DNA of 64,000 nucleotides from Rapidithrix thailandica (GTDB lineage: Bacteria > Bacteroidota > Bacteroidia > Cytophagales > Flammeovirgaceae): positions 310,001 to 374,000 of the forward strand of contig NZ_JBDKWZ010000003.1 of assembly GCF_039710355.1 (NCBI RefSeq). Direction: 5' to 3'. Shown piece after piece: positions 25,663-34,063 of this stretch. The notes beneath the pieces are model-generated. The model was not told where the DNA came from and did not search any database. It saw only the letters and a list, made by a program, of their open reading frames with translations. Position numbers and translations under genes: made by a program. Positions within the stretch are counted from its first letter, which is position 1, and each line of letters begins with the position of its first letter.

Positions 25663-27150
25663 TTAAAATTCATCTTTAATCTTGTGGTACAGCCTTTTAT
25701 ACTTATCAACTTCCTGTTGATAAACTTGTTGACAAGTAAAATCCGGCAGGTATTTTTTCTGTTGTTTTACCTTCTCCTGAAGTTCCTTTTCACTTTGCAG
25801 AAACCCTTTGCCTTTCATGGCAATAAATGCAGCACCCAAAGCCGAACTCTCGGCACAACCGGGTACCCATACTTCGCACTGAAAAACATTGGCTACGATT
25901 TGTAACCAAAGGCCGGAACGGGTAAATCCTCCATTAGCCACTATGTGTTTTACTTTTCCTTGTTGAGATTCTAACAAATCAGCAATTTCTTTTAAACCGT
26001 AACTTACCCCTTCGAATACGGCTCTGAGAAAATGTGCAGGATTGTGTTCGTACTGCATGCCAAAAAACACACCTTTGGCATTGGCATTCCAATGAGGAGC
26101 CCGCTCACCTAATAAATAAGGGAGGAATAACAAACCCTCTGCCCCAGCCGGAAGCTTCGTTGCCTCGTTCTGTAATTTTTGAAATTCCTCTTCGGTATTT
26201 ATTCCAAAGTTCTTTTTAAACCACTGTAAAGCGATTCCGCCATTGTTAATTGGTCCACCTACCAGATATTGGTTCCGGTCAAATGCATAGCAAAATGTGC
26301 GGCCTTCCGGATCAATTACCGGCTGGTTTGTAAACATCCGCAATGCCCCACTCGTCCCTATGGTTAAGCAAGTCTCCTCTGTGTGTATGGCTCCAACTCC
26401 CCAATTCGCCAAACAACCGTCACTTCCACCTATAAAAAAGGGAATATCCACCGGAATGCCCAGGTATTCGGCTAGCCTTTTATTCAGTCCTTGTTCATAA
26501 TGAGTCGGAGGCACAAGCCTTGAAAGTTGCTGGGTATCTATCCCCGCAAAAGCCAAAGCCTCCTTATCCCAACATAATCGGTGGATATTCATCAATCCCA
26601 TGGCGGATGCAACTGAATAATCCACCACATACTTGCCAAATAAGCGCAAAAACACATACTCTTTGGCTGAAATAAACTTGTCTGTTTTTTGAAACAATTC
26701 CGACTGAAAATCTCTCAGCCAAGCAATTTTACAGAGTGGGGACATAGGATGGATGGGAGTTCCGGTTTGTTCGTATAGCAGTTGGGCAAATAAGCCTTTA
26801 CGAAGTTCTTGTGCATAATCTTTGCTCCGGTTATCTGCCCAAATCAGTGTGTTTGTTAAGGGTTTTCCGGATGCGTCCATAGCCATCAGCCCATGCATGG
26901 CACAAGAAAACCCAATACCCACCAAACCTTCACCCGAGACTTCTTTTACCAAATCCCGAAGAGTACTTAACACTGCTTGGAAATATGCTTCAGGTGACTG
27001 TTCGGCATAGTGGGGTTGAGGAGTCAGGATCGGATAGCCCTGTTGTTTACTACCCAGTACCTTTCCTGAAAGATCCACTGCCAGTGCTTTGGTACTGGTA
27101 GTTCCGATATCTACTCCAATAAAATAAGGTTTAGTATTCCGGACAGGCAT
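25663..27150 (-). CDS. gntK: Gluconokinase, FGGY family
   Basis: 495 residues of the FGGY carbohydrate kinase family. The first ATP-binding block is FIGVDIGTTSTKALAVDLSG, and the sugar-site segment is FSCAMHGLMAMDASGKPLTN followed by TLIWADNRS, typical of gluconokinases rather than xylulokinases (which have QMHG). The second domain has GGSDGCLANWGVGA, TIGTSGALR and the C-terminal GGFTRSGLWLQIVANVF. It phosphorylates gluconate to 6-phosphogluconate for the next gene's enzyme. No gluconate transporter or GntR regulator is visible, so the substrate may enter by another route. Confidence 0.88.
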   Translation of the reverse strand: MPVRNTKPYFIGVDIGTTSTKALAVDLSGKVLGSKQQGYPILTPQPHYAEQSPEAYFQAVLSTLRDLVKEVSGEGLVGIGFSCAMHGLMAMDASGKPLTNTLIWADNRSKDYAQELRKGLFAQLLYEQTGTPIHPMSPLCKIAWLRDFQSELFQKTDKFISAKEYVFLRLFGKYVVDYSVASAMGLMNIHRLCWDKEALAFAGIDTQQLSRLVPPTHYEQGLNKRLAEYLGIPVDIPFFIGGSDGCLANWGVGAIHTEETCLTIGTSGALRMFTNQPVIDPEGRTFCYAFDRNQYLVGGPINNGGIALQWFKKNFGINTEEEFQKLQNEATKLPAGAEGLLFLPYLLGERAPHWNANAKGVFFGMQYEHNPAHFLRAVFEGVSYGLKEIADLLESQQGKVKHIVANGGFTRSGLWLQIVANVFQCEVWVPGCAESSALGAAFIAMKGKGFLQSEKELQEKVKQQKKYLPDFTCQQVYQQEVDKYKRLYHKIKDEF

Positions 27151-27491
27151 AAATCTTTACATTAGAGGTATGCTATAAAGACAAGGGTGCATTTCAAGTC
27201 AACTGTTGAAAGCTTAGGGTTATTTCTAAGTAACCTCTTAAGAACTACTCCATCGACAAGTTAAATATTAGATTTTGGAATCCCTCCTAATATCAATTAA
27301 AAAACTAAAAATCAATTACTTGAATCATTAAAATATAGCCTGAATGTTTATCTTTTTATCAACATTTTCTACTTTTTCAGGTACAATTGACCCGATTTCT
27401 TCCACCTTTTAATAAGTAGCATTCTACTTCCTTTTCTTTTTATAGATTAAAGATCTAAACTTCTTGAAACCAGCGAATTTCACAGCGTTGA
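27151..27491. other. AT-rich divergent promoter region
   Basis: Separates the gluconate operon (minus) from the marR gene (plus). No gene is seen. It is strongly AT-rich; I could not assign a -7 box for gntK. Confidence 0.45.
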
Positions 27492-27542
27492 TTTGTTTTT
27501 TCAATAAAAATAGTATATTTTTGTTTAAACAAATATTGTTTA
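27492..27542 (+). promoter_or_regulatory. marR promoter overlapped by a perfect palindrome
   Basis: TTTG (27492-27495), 20 bases, TATTTTTG (27516-27523) is a complete Bacteroidota promoter. A perfect 12-base palindrome, TTGTTTAAACAA (27521-27532), overlaps the -7 box, and a second imperfect dyad, AAACAAATATTGTTT, begins inside it. The layout fits autorepression by the MarR protein encoded 9 bases further on. Confidence 0.7.
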
Positions 27543-27550
27543 TACGTATT

Positions 27551-28006
27551 ATGAAGATAGAAGACGCAATCAGACAAGGAAAGGCCTTCAAAGATGCCTA
27601 CCAGAAGTTGTATATTAATCTGATTTACACGTCCAATTCCCTGTCTAACCAATTTGACAAAGCCTTTAAAAAGCACGGGCTTACCAGCCAACAATTCAAT
27701 ATTCTCCGCATTTTGAAAGGAGCCCATCCGGAAGTAAAATGTGCCGGGGATATCAAATTGGTCATGTTGGACAAAAACCCGGATGTCACCCGTTTGGTAG
27801 ACCGGTTGGTACAAAAGGGACTGGTGTTCCGGAATACTTGCCCAAATAGCCGGAGGAAAGTAGATATCGGAATTACACAAGAAGGGTTGGACTTAATAGA
27901 TTCCATTGGCCCTGATTTGGAAAAAGAGTATCAAGTATTTCAAAATAACCTGACAGAGCAAGAAGCGGACTTGCTAAGTGACTTACTGGATAAGTTGAGA
28001 GGATAA
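27551..28006 (+). CDS. MarR-family transcriptional regulator
   Basis: 151 residues from the ATG at 27551; an open frame reaches back to 27464, but that part overlaps the promoter. The winged helix runs about 45-115: HGLTSQQFNILRILKGAHPE (first helices), DVTRLVDRLVQKGLVFRN (recognition helix and wing) and SRRKVDIGITQEGLDLI (wing strand). Long N- and C-terminal helices make the dimer. MarR proteins usually repress their own gene and respond to small aromatic or oxidative ligands. The palindrome over its promoter supports autoregulation. The PhyH gene follows 72 bases later and could be a target. Confidence 0.9.
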   Translation: MKIEDAIRQGKAFKDAYQKLYINLIYTSNSLSNQFDKAFKKHGLTSQQFNILRILKGAHPEVKCAGDIKLVMLDKNPDVTRLVDRLVQKGLVFRNTCPNSRRKVDIGITQEGLDLIDSIGPDLEKEYQVFQNNLTEQEADLLSDLLDKLRG

Positions 28007-28078
28007 ACTTCCTGAAAGGATTTAAGGGAATCTACCCTTCTTTATTTAGTTTAGCGTGGATTCCCTAACGTTATTTTT

Positions 28079-28780
28079 ATGGTCCGTCAATTCGACTCAT
28101 CAGGATACAAAACGATTTCTCAGTTTTACGCTTTTTCAGAAATTCAAAATCTCCTTTCCTGTATTCAGGAGCAGACAGAAAAGCATCCGGACTTTCAAGG
28201 TACACAAACCTTATTTGCCATTCGGAGACTGTTCAAAGAATTTCCCGAACTCAAAGAGGAATTCCTACATTCCAAGCTTCGAACGTTCGTTCAGTCCATT
28301 CACCCCAATTACCGTTTGGTAAAAGCCATTTACTTTGACAAACCACCACAGGCAAACTGGATCGTTAATTGGCATCAAGATCTGACCGTTGCCGTAACTC
28401 ATAAAAAAGAACAAGAAGGCTTTACGCATTGGTTGAAAAAGAAAGACCAGTATTCCGTTCATCCACCCCTCACCTTTTTGCAAGATCAACTTACCTTACG
28501 CATCCACCTGGATGATTGCACCTCCCAAAATGGGGCATTGCGGGTAATTCCTCAGACCCATCACGACTTGATCAGGCCAGAGGATTTTACAGATACATTG
28601 CTCTCTCAGGAACAAATATGTGAAGTAGAAGCAGGGGGAATCTTGATGATGAAACCCTTAATATTACACAGCTCCAGACGCACCGAAAACCAGCAAAGCC
28701 GCAGAGTGATTCACCTGGAATTTAGCACACTTGACTTACCGGAGGGAATGCAATGGGCAGAGGAAGAAGATTGGATTTAA
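28079..28780 (+). CDS. Phytanoyl-CoA dioxygenase (PhyH) family oxygenase
   Basis: 233 residues of the Fe(II)/2-oxoglutarate oxygenase fold. The iron ligands are visible as WHQDLTV (H99, D101) and a distal His in LILHSSRRT (H197); an Arg shortly after it fits 2-oxoglutarate binding. The insert HLDDCTSQNGALRVIPQTHH is the typical PhyH strand-loop. Members hydroxylate diverse small molecules and peptides; the substrate is not evident. It is on the same strand as marR and probably co-transcribed. No terminator lies between them. Confidence 0.85.
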   Translation: MVRQFDSSGYKTISQFYAFSEIQNLLSCIQEQTEKHPDFQGTQTLFAIRRLFKEFPELKEEFLHSKLRTFVQSIHPNYRLVKAIYFDKPPQANWIVNWHQDLTVAVTHKKEQEGFTHWLKKKDQYSVHPPLTFLQDQLTLRIHLDDCTSQNGALRVIPQTHHDLIRPEDFTDTLLSQEQICEVEAGGILMMKPLILHSSRRTENQQSRRVIHLEFSTLDLPEGMQWAEEEDWI

Positions 28781-28802
28781 GAGTTCAAAAAAGGTATTTC
28801 CA

Positions 28803-28838
28803 TAAAAAAGCCCATTCGCTAAAAATAGCGACTGGGCT
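28803..28838 (-). terminator. Terminator between convergent PhyH and HAD genes
   Basis: AAGCCCA..CGCTA pairs with TAGCG..TGGGCTT (28826-28838) with a 2-base internal mismatch. On the minus strand it is followed by TTTTTTATG, so it mainly serves the HAD gene; plus-strand use is weaker. Confidence 0.7.
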
Positions 28839-28954
28839 TAGAATTGAGTTATTTAAAGTAATGAAGTTGTACTAACTTCTCAAGGCCTATGAGCCTTCTT
28901 TCACTTAGTCAATCACCATTGACCGGGATTTACTTCCCCACATATTATTCAACA

Positions 28955-29617
28955 TTAATTTACCAGTTCGTTTACCCGGAGAAGCAATTCGTCCATGTCT
29001 TTGGCCAAATGCTCCACTCCCCGATCCATTAACTTCTCATCGTGTCCATCTAAGATATGGCTGGCCCCTAAAAAGCCAATGACCTTCATACCTGCCGAAA
29101 GTGCAGCCGTAGCTCCACTGGGACTATCTTCAACGACCAGACATTCTTCAGGTTGTACCTTTAACTTCTCAGCCGCAAATAAATATACATCCGGAGCCGG
29201 TTTGGGGTTTTCAACCATATTGGCCACAAATAATTTTTCATCAAAGAGATGATGAATATCGGCCACTTTCAATGATCGTTGTACCCAAGGCAATGTGCTG
29301 TTAGAAACCACCGCTTTAGGCAAGCTCATTTGAGTCAATGTATTCTTGACTTGTTTGATCGGCTCCAATTCACTTTCCATCACTTGCCACATCCCTTTAT
29401 CCACCTCTTCCACAAATCCTTCAGGAGCTTCTTTTCCCTTTTGCGTAAACAAATTGGTCAATATTTGGCTAGTCTGTTGACCTGTAAAAGTTTGAATGAA
29501 GTCTTTCTCTTCAAATTCAAACCCATGAGCATACAATTTTTTCAACAAAACACGGGTAGCGAGGATTTCAGAATCTACCAATACCCCGTCACAATCAAAT
29601 ATGAGTTGTTTTATCAT
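28955..29617 (-). CDS. HAD-superfamily phosphatase (beta-phosphoglucomutase-like)
   Basis: 220 residues from the ATG at 29617, which gives the canonical start MIKQLIFDCDGVLVDSE with nucleophile D8 and D10. The frame is open to 29683, but the added N-terminus is not family-like. Motif II is VVSNSTL, motif III the Lys in ENPKPAPDVYLFAAEKL, and motif IV CLVVEDSPSGATAALSAGM. The alpha-helical cap is type C1. The family includes sugar-phosphate phosphatases and beta-phosphoglucomutase; the substrate is uncertain. It begins 80 bases after fabF on the same strand, so it may be part of that transcript. Confidence 0.85.
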   Translation of the reverse strand: MIKQLIFDCDGVLVDSEILATRVLLKKLYAHGFEFEEKDFIQTFTGQQTSQILTNLFTQKGKEAPEGFVEEVDKGMWQVMESELEPIKQVKNTLTQMSLPKAVVSNSTLPWVQRSLKVADIHHLFDEKLFVANMVENPKPAPDVYLFAAEKLKVQPEECLVVEDSPSGATAALSAGMKVIGFLGASHILDGHDEKLMDRGVEHLAKDMDELLLRVNELVN

Positions 29618-29697
29618 GCCGCAAAAATAGCAAAAGCTTTTGGGAAAGTGGGCCGTCTCCCGGTTTTTACCCAATAAATTCACGCTTCATTCACTCA

Positions 29698-30945
29698 TTA
29701 TTCTCTGAATTTTCTAAACAATGATACCACCGAATGTCCTCCGAAACCCACAGTATTGCTTAAAGCGACTTCAACCGGTTTTTGCACTTTCTCTTTTTGA
29801 GTAAAATTAATTTGCGGATGAAATTGGGGGTCGACTTCTTCCAAATTAATTGTAGGCGGAATGATATCATTCCGCACAGCCAAAATACAGACAATAGCCT
29901 CTATAGCACCCGCTGCTCCTAACAAATGCCCTGTCATCGACTTTGTCGCACTTACATGCAATCCGTCCAAGTATTCACCGAACAAGTGTTCAATGGCCTT
30001 CCCCTCGCTTAAATCTCCTACAGGTGTGGACGTAGCATGGGCATTGATATAATCCACATCTTTGGGAGTCAACCGGGCTTCACTTATCGCCTGTTCCATC
30101 GCCAAACGCAACCCCCTCCCTTCCGGATGAGAGGCAGTCATATGATATGCATCCGAAGTAGCCCCCACTCCGGCAATTTCCGCATAAATCGTGGCACCTC
30201 GCTTCATGGCATGATCCAATTCCTCCAGCATAATCGCACCCGCTCCTTCTCCCATTACAAAACCATTCCGGGTAGTATCAAAAGGTTTGGATGCGGACTG
30301 ACAGGCTTCATTTTGAGTAGAAAGAGCCCTCGATGCGTTAAAGCCACCAATAGCAGCTCTCGTAACAGATGCCTCCGAACCTCCTACCAACATGGCATCG
30401 ACATTGCCCAGGCTGATTTGATGAAAGGCTTCCGAAATTGCCGTATTAGACGAAGCACAGGCACTAACGGTGGCATGGCTAATTCCTTTCAAACCATAGC
30501 GAATCGAAATAAGCCCGGAAGCCATATTGGGTATCATACGGGTAATAAAAAAAGGACTAAACCGGGGTACTTCCCCATTTTCACAAAAATCCATTACTTG
30601 TTCTTCAAAGGTCTGAATACCACCAATCCCCGTTGCCCAGATCACCCCCACCCTGTCTTTACCCCAGGTATCGTCAAACCGGGCATCGTCCATACACTCT
30701 TGTGTTGCCGCCAAGGCATATTGGGTAAATAAATCCATTTTCCGGATTTCTTTTTTTTCCAAATAATCCAACGGGTTGAAATTTTTGACCTCGCAAGCAA
30801 ACTGCGTCTTAAAGTTTTGAGGGTCAAATTTGGTGATGGGTCCGCATCCGTTTGTTCCCAATTGTAGATTTTTCCAATAAGTATTTACATCGTTCCCCAA
30901 TGGGTTGACCGTTCCTAATCCTGTAATGACAACTCTTTTTTTCAT
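29698..30945 (-). CDS. fabF: Beta-ketoacyl-ACP synthase II
   Basis: 415 residues, a full KAS II. The catalytic triad is visible: C163 (VSACASSNTAI), H303 (INAHATSTPVGD) and H340 (SMTGHLLGAAGA). The start MKKRVVITGLGTVNPLGND and the end NTVGFGGHSVVSLFRK are standard. It condenses malonyl-ACP with acyl-ACP in fatty-acid elongation. Here it is not next to acpP or other fab genes but directly behind a tetR gene (49-base gap) holding an operator. It may therefore be a second, regulated copy for lipid remodelling, or a polyketide/aryl-polyene type synthase; the sequence favours ordinary FabF. Confidence 0.92.
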   Translation of the reverse strand: MKKRVVITGLGTVNPLGNDVNTYWKNLQLGTNGCGPITKFDPQNFKTQFACEVKNFNPLDYLEKKEIRKMDLFTQYALAATQECMDDARFDDTWGKDRVGVIWATGIGGIQTFEEQVMDFCENGEVPRFSPFFITRMIPNMASGLISIRYGLKGISHATVSACASSNTAISEAFHQISLGNVDAMLVGGSEASVTRAAIGGFNASRALSTQNEACQSASKPFDTTRNGFVMGEGAGAIMLEELDHAMKRGATIYAEIAGVGATSDAYHMTASHPEGRGLRLAMEQAISEARLTPKDVDYINAHATSTPVGDLSEGKAIEHLFGEYLDGLHVSATKSMTGHLLGAAGAIEAIVCILAVRNDIIPPTINLEEVDPQFHPQINFTQKEKVQKPVEVALSNTVGFGGHSVVSLFRKFRE

Positions 30946-30958
30946 GGCAATTAGTTTT

Positions 30959-30976
30959 ACTTACTAGTTAGTAAGT
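30959..30976. promoter_or_regulatory. Predicted TetR operator before fabF
   Basis: ACTTACTAGTTAGTAAGT, an 18-base dyad with half-sites ACTTAC and GTAAGT. It sits 14 bases before the fabF start and matches the half-sites of 31585-31602 exactly. Confidence 0.7.
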
Positions 30977-30994
30977 TTATTGAATAAATTTTTT

Positions 30995-31555
30995 TTAGAT
31001 GTACAATTCTTCCAAAATCGTTGTATGGATCGTTTTGAAAGTATTTTTATTTGTAATCCAAGCAAGCTGTAAAGCGCCCATTAAATTGGAGAGCAGTAAT
31101 AAAGCCCGGCTATGGGCGGTGCCTTTGAATTGAAATAAGCCCTTCTCTCTACCCGTCTCCAAAACTTCTGAAAGCCAACTGGCTATCAGATCGGTCATCT
31201 TGGTTAATTCCTTCTGCACGGATCCGTCCAATGTGATATAATCGGAACCTAAGGAACCGATTAAACAGATTTTATGCTCACGATTGCTTTTGACATAAAT
31301 TTTGATGAAAGACTCTAACTTCTGTGATTCGTTGTGTTTGAGAATTTCCATATTACGGGTCATCTCTTCAAACCGGAGGATATTATTTTTAAGAATGCTG
31401 ATGCCCAAACTGGCCTTTGTGGGAAAATAATAATGAATAGCCGCATTTTTAACCCCTAACTCTTTGGAAATATCATTATAACTAAATGCATTATATCCTT
31501 TGGTTTGGATAAAAAACTCTCCCAATTCCAATATTTTTTCCCGTGTAATTGACAT
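30995..31555 (-). CDS. TetR/AcrR-family repressor
   Basis: 186 residues. The N-terminal helix-turn-helix is clear: ILELGEFFIQTKGYNAFSYN, then DISKELGVKNAAIHYYFPTK as recognition helix. The C-terminal half is helical with a likely ligand pocket (SRALLLLSNLMGALQLAWIT). It lies upstream of fabF on the same strand. Paired dyads with identical half-sites before tetR and before fabF suggest that it represses both. An acyl-CoA or fatty-acid ligand would fit, but this is inference from the neighbour. Confidence 0.9.
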   Translation of the reverse strand: MSITREKILELGEFFIQTKGYNAFSYNDISKELGVKNAAIHYYFPTKASLGISILKNNILRFEEMTRNMEILKHNESQKLESFIKIYVKSNREHKICLIGSLGSDYITLDGSVQKELTKMTDLIASWLSEVLETGREKGLFQFKGTAHSRALLLLSNLMGALQLAWITNKNTFKTIHTTILEELYI

Positions 31556-31584
31556 ATTTCTTTCTAATTTTACTTGACAAATAA

Positions 31585-31602
31585 ACTTACTAACATGTAA
31601 GT
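31585..31602. promoter_or_regulatory. Predicted TetR operator before tetR
   Basis: ACTTACTAACATGTAAGT has the same ACTTAC-N6-GTAAGT layout as the fabF site. It lies 30 bases upstream of the tetR start codon and in the divergent region shared with the nucleotidyltransferase gene. Confidence 0.7.
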
Positions 31603-31694
31603 AAACAAATTATCTATCGGAAATTTGTTGTATGCACATCAAAAACAAATTTTGTAAATTAAAACTGTACACAAAAGCATAAGGACTTAACTGT

Positions 31695-32243
31695 ATGAAA
31701 GAAAAGTTATACACAATCATCAGAGAGGACCAATGGATGATGGATGTTTTGAAAACCGTCAAAAACCTGAAGTTAACGGACTGTTGGATAGGAGCAGGAT
31801 TTGTCAGAAACAGGGTATGGGACTATCTCCATCAAAAAGAAAGGAGTGAGCTCAATGATATCGATGTCATTTACTTTAACTCAACGAATAAAACTCCGGA
31901 AAGAGATCAGCAAATAGAAGGAAAACTAATATCCGATTGGCCGGGCTTAAACTGGTCGGTGAAAAACCAAGCACGGATGCATATTAAAAACCATCACCCA
32001 GGCTATATGGACTGTGAACATGCTCTTTCGTTTTGGTCGGAAACCGCAACAGCTATCGCGGTAAGGCTCAACAATTATGGTCAATTGGAATGTATTGCAC
32101 CCTATGGACTCAAGGATTTATTCAACTTAGTAGTAAGACCCACCCCATTCATTGACTTGAGAATTTACAAACAACGTATTGAGCAAAAAGCCTGGAAAGA
32201 AAAATGGCCCAAATTAAAGTTTTTCGAAAATTATGAGGCCTAA
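31695..32243 (+). CDS. DUF925 nucleotidyltransferase-like protein
   Basis: 182 residues. The family hallmark is WIGAGFVRNRVWDYL followed by LNDIDVIYFN, where the two Asp could bind metal as in nucleotidyltransferases. Further conserved parts are WSVKNQARMHIKNHHPGY and ATAIAVRLNNYGQLECIAPY, then GLKDLFNLVVRPTP. The family belongs to the NTP-transferase clan, with no known substrate. It is divergent from tetR; the start is the first ATG of the frame. Confidence 0.85.
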   Translation: MKEKLYTIIREDQWMMDVLKTVKNLKLTDCWIGAGFVRNRVWDYLHQKERSELNDIDVIYFNSTNKTPERDQQIEGKLISDWPGLNWSVKNQARMHIKNHHPGYMDCEHALSFWSETATAIAVRLNNYGQLECIAPYGLKDLFNLVVRPTPFIDLRIYKQRIEQKAWKEKWPKLKFFENYEA

Positions 32244-32320
32244 TAACCAATTCGCAATTTTGAACTCTTCCCTGTTTAACTAAGTGCTTCGATTGATGGC
32301 TAAGGCACTAGATAACAAAG

Positions 32321-32344
32321 AGGGTTTTGGCTGCCCAAAACCCT
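32321..32344. terminator. Weak bidirectional hairpin between convergent genes
   Basis: AGGGTTTTGG (32321-32330) pairs perfectly with CCAAAACCCT (32335-32344). T-richness after the stem is poor on both strands (TCTTTG/TCTTTG), so termination may be partial. Confidence 0.5.
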
Positions 32345-32396
32345 GATCTTTGATAGTACGATTCTATTGATAAACCTTCCGGTCAGTCAACTGACA

Positions 32397-32810
32397 TTAT
32401 TTTTCATTTAACCAGTTGAGACATTGTTGATCAGTATTAAAAGTTTTGATTGTCATATTCCCAATCTGAGAAGAATTGTTTACTTTTTCTACTGTAGCAA
32501 TGGCGAAAATATCATCCGCAGATTTCACGGCTAACTTCGTCACTCCGGCTCTTTCAATTTCGGGTAAAACCCCTTCTACCAGTCGTTTCTGGATATCCGA
32601 AGAAAGTACTTTCAACTCTGATTGGTCACTTAGGTGCTTCTTGATTCTTCTGGAGCGGATAGCTTGGGTCAATGCCTTGGTTCCTTCATCGAGTTGCTCA
32701 GGTTTTAAAAAACCTTTCCATCGGGCTACAATTACTTGATTTGCATCATCAATAAACAGATGAAAATGCTTTTCATTCTTTAGTGAGGTTGAGGCTACTA
32801 ATTCACTCAT
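32397..32810 (-). CDS. SpoIIAA/STAS-like protein
   Basis: 137 residues of the small alpha/beta fold found in SpoIIAA-like proteins. It starts with a short polar segment and then the first strands (HFHLFIDDANQVIVARWKGF), a helix (EQLDEGTKALTQAI) and ends VKSADDIFAIATVEKV and a NWLNEK tail. No catalytic motif is visible. STAS-like proteins of this type in Bacteroidota are of unknown role. The gene is single and divergent from the esterase gene. Confidence 0.6.
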   Translation of the reverse strand: MSELVASTSLKNEKHFHLFIDDANQVIVARWKGFLKPEQLDEGTKALTQAIRSRRIKKHLSDQSELKVLSSDIQKRLVEGVLPEIERAGVTKLAVKSADDIFAIATVEKVNNSSQIGNMTIKTFNTDQQCLNWLNEK

Positions 32811-33126
32811 TTGTTCTACAATTTAATTATTGAATAAAAAATAATGTTTTTCAGTTAAAAAAACGCCAATAACCACTACCTAATTTAGTGTATATATAAA
32901 AAAATTCCACATTTATGCCAAAAGAAATGCTTCTGAAAAAACGAAACCTCTCCTATACGCTCTGAATTTCCAATATGATAGCGCTTCTCAACAACACTGA
33001 TTTTCCGGTTGTAAACGCTATGAAGGTGATTACGCTCCGGATGAAATTTTTAAAAAAGATCAAAATATTGATTTGAATACTCTAAATTAGAGAGAATCAA
33101 CTTATCCGGATTAGCTATTTATTTCT
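32811..33126. other. Divergent promoter region
   Basis: Between the STAS-like gene and the esterase gene. No gene or strong hairpin is seen. I could not assign a confident TAnnTTTG box on either strand. Confidence 0.4.
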
Positions 33127-33945
33127 ATGAAATTGACTTTCTTTTTTCTCTTCATTTTTACCCAAAGTCTACACAGCTATGCATCAAAGGTAGACACAAT
33201 ATTGGTAACCAGCAAAGCAATGGACAAATCCATTAAAAATCTGGTAATCAAACCTAAAACATATTTACCACAAGGGAAGGCTTTTCCAACTTTATACCTT
33301 CTTCACGGGGCATATGGTCAATATGACAGTTGGTTAAACAAAGTACCTGAGTTACAAACTTTTGCGGACACATACGAAATGCTCATTGTTTGTCCGGATG
33401 GAGAAAAAACCAGTTGGTACTTTGATAGCCCGGTAGACAAAAAAATGAAGTATGAAACTTATATCAGTCAAGAGTTAGTCCAATGGATGGATCAACATTA
33501 CAATACCATTCCCAAGCAACAAGGCAGGGCCATCACGGGATTGAGCATGGGAGGTCACGGAGCTTTTTATCTGGCATTTCGCCATCAAGATATATGGGGA
33601 GCTGCCGGGAGTATGAGCGGAGGGGTTGATATACGTCCCTTTCCCAAAGGTTGGGACTTAGCCAAACGCTTGGGGACATATGCTCAACACCCTGACAATT
33701 GGGAAACCAACACTGTGATCAATCTTTTATATTTGCTGAATGACAAGTCTTTAAAATTAATCTTTGACTGCGGCACGGATGATTTCTTCTATGAAGTCAA
33801 TAAAAATTTACACAAAAAAATGGTGGAACGCAATATCCCACACGATTACATAGAGCGGCCAGGAGCTCATAATTGGGAATATTGGAGAAATGCCATAAAA
33901 TACCAGCTCTTGTATTTTGATAATTTTTTTAAAAGGAAAGAATAA
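33127..33945 (+). CDS. Exported esterase (esterase D/feruloyl esterase-like alpha/beta hydrolase)
   Basis: 272 residues with a signal peptide (MKLTFFFLFIFTQSLHSYAS). The fold starts with a Figure-of-esterase-D type strand (FPTLYLLHGAYGQYDSWLNK). The nucleophile elbow is GLSMGG with S140, the acid is likely D218 or D219 (CGTDDFF) and the base H248 (PGAHNWEYW). It should cleave acyl esters in the periplasm or at the surface, possibly acetyl or feruloyl groups on sugars. It is next to the GH116-like cluster but on the opposite strand, so a link is possible only. Confidence 0.85.
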   Translation: MKLTFFFLFIFTQSLHSYASKVDTILVTSKAMDKSIKNLVIKPKTYLPQGKAFPTLYLLHGAYGQYDSWLNKVPELQTFADTYEMLIVCPDGEKTSWYFDSPVDKKMKYETYISQELVQWMDQHYNTIPKQQGRAITGLSMGGHGAFYLAFRHQDIWGAAGSMSGGVDIRPFPKGWDLAKRLGTYAQHPDNWETNTVINLLYLLNDKSLKLIFDCGTDDFFYEVNKNLHKKMVERNIPHDYIERPGAHNWEYWRNAIKYQLLYFDNFFKRKE

Positions 33946-33948
33946 TCT

Positions 33949-33996
33949 AAACACCCATCAAATTTTTTTTCATAAAACAAGATGGGTGTTTCTTAT
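33949..33996 (+). terminator. Terminator of the esterase gene
   Basis: AAACACCCATC (33949-33959) pairs perfectly with GATGGGTGTTT (33981-33991) over a 21-base T/A-rich loop, then CTTAT. Confidence 0.65.
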
Positions 33997-34063
33997 CAAT
34001 GAGTCAGGGATACATCAGTAAAAGTTAAACTTATTTGACGTAACCCGACACGATTAAACAGCC

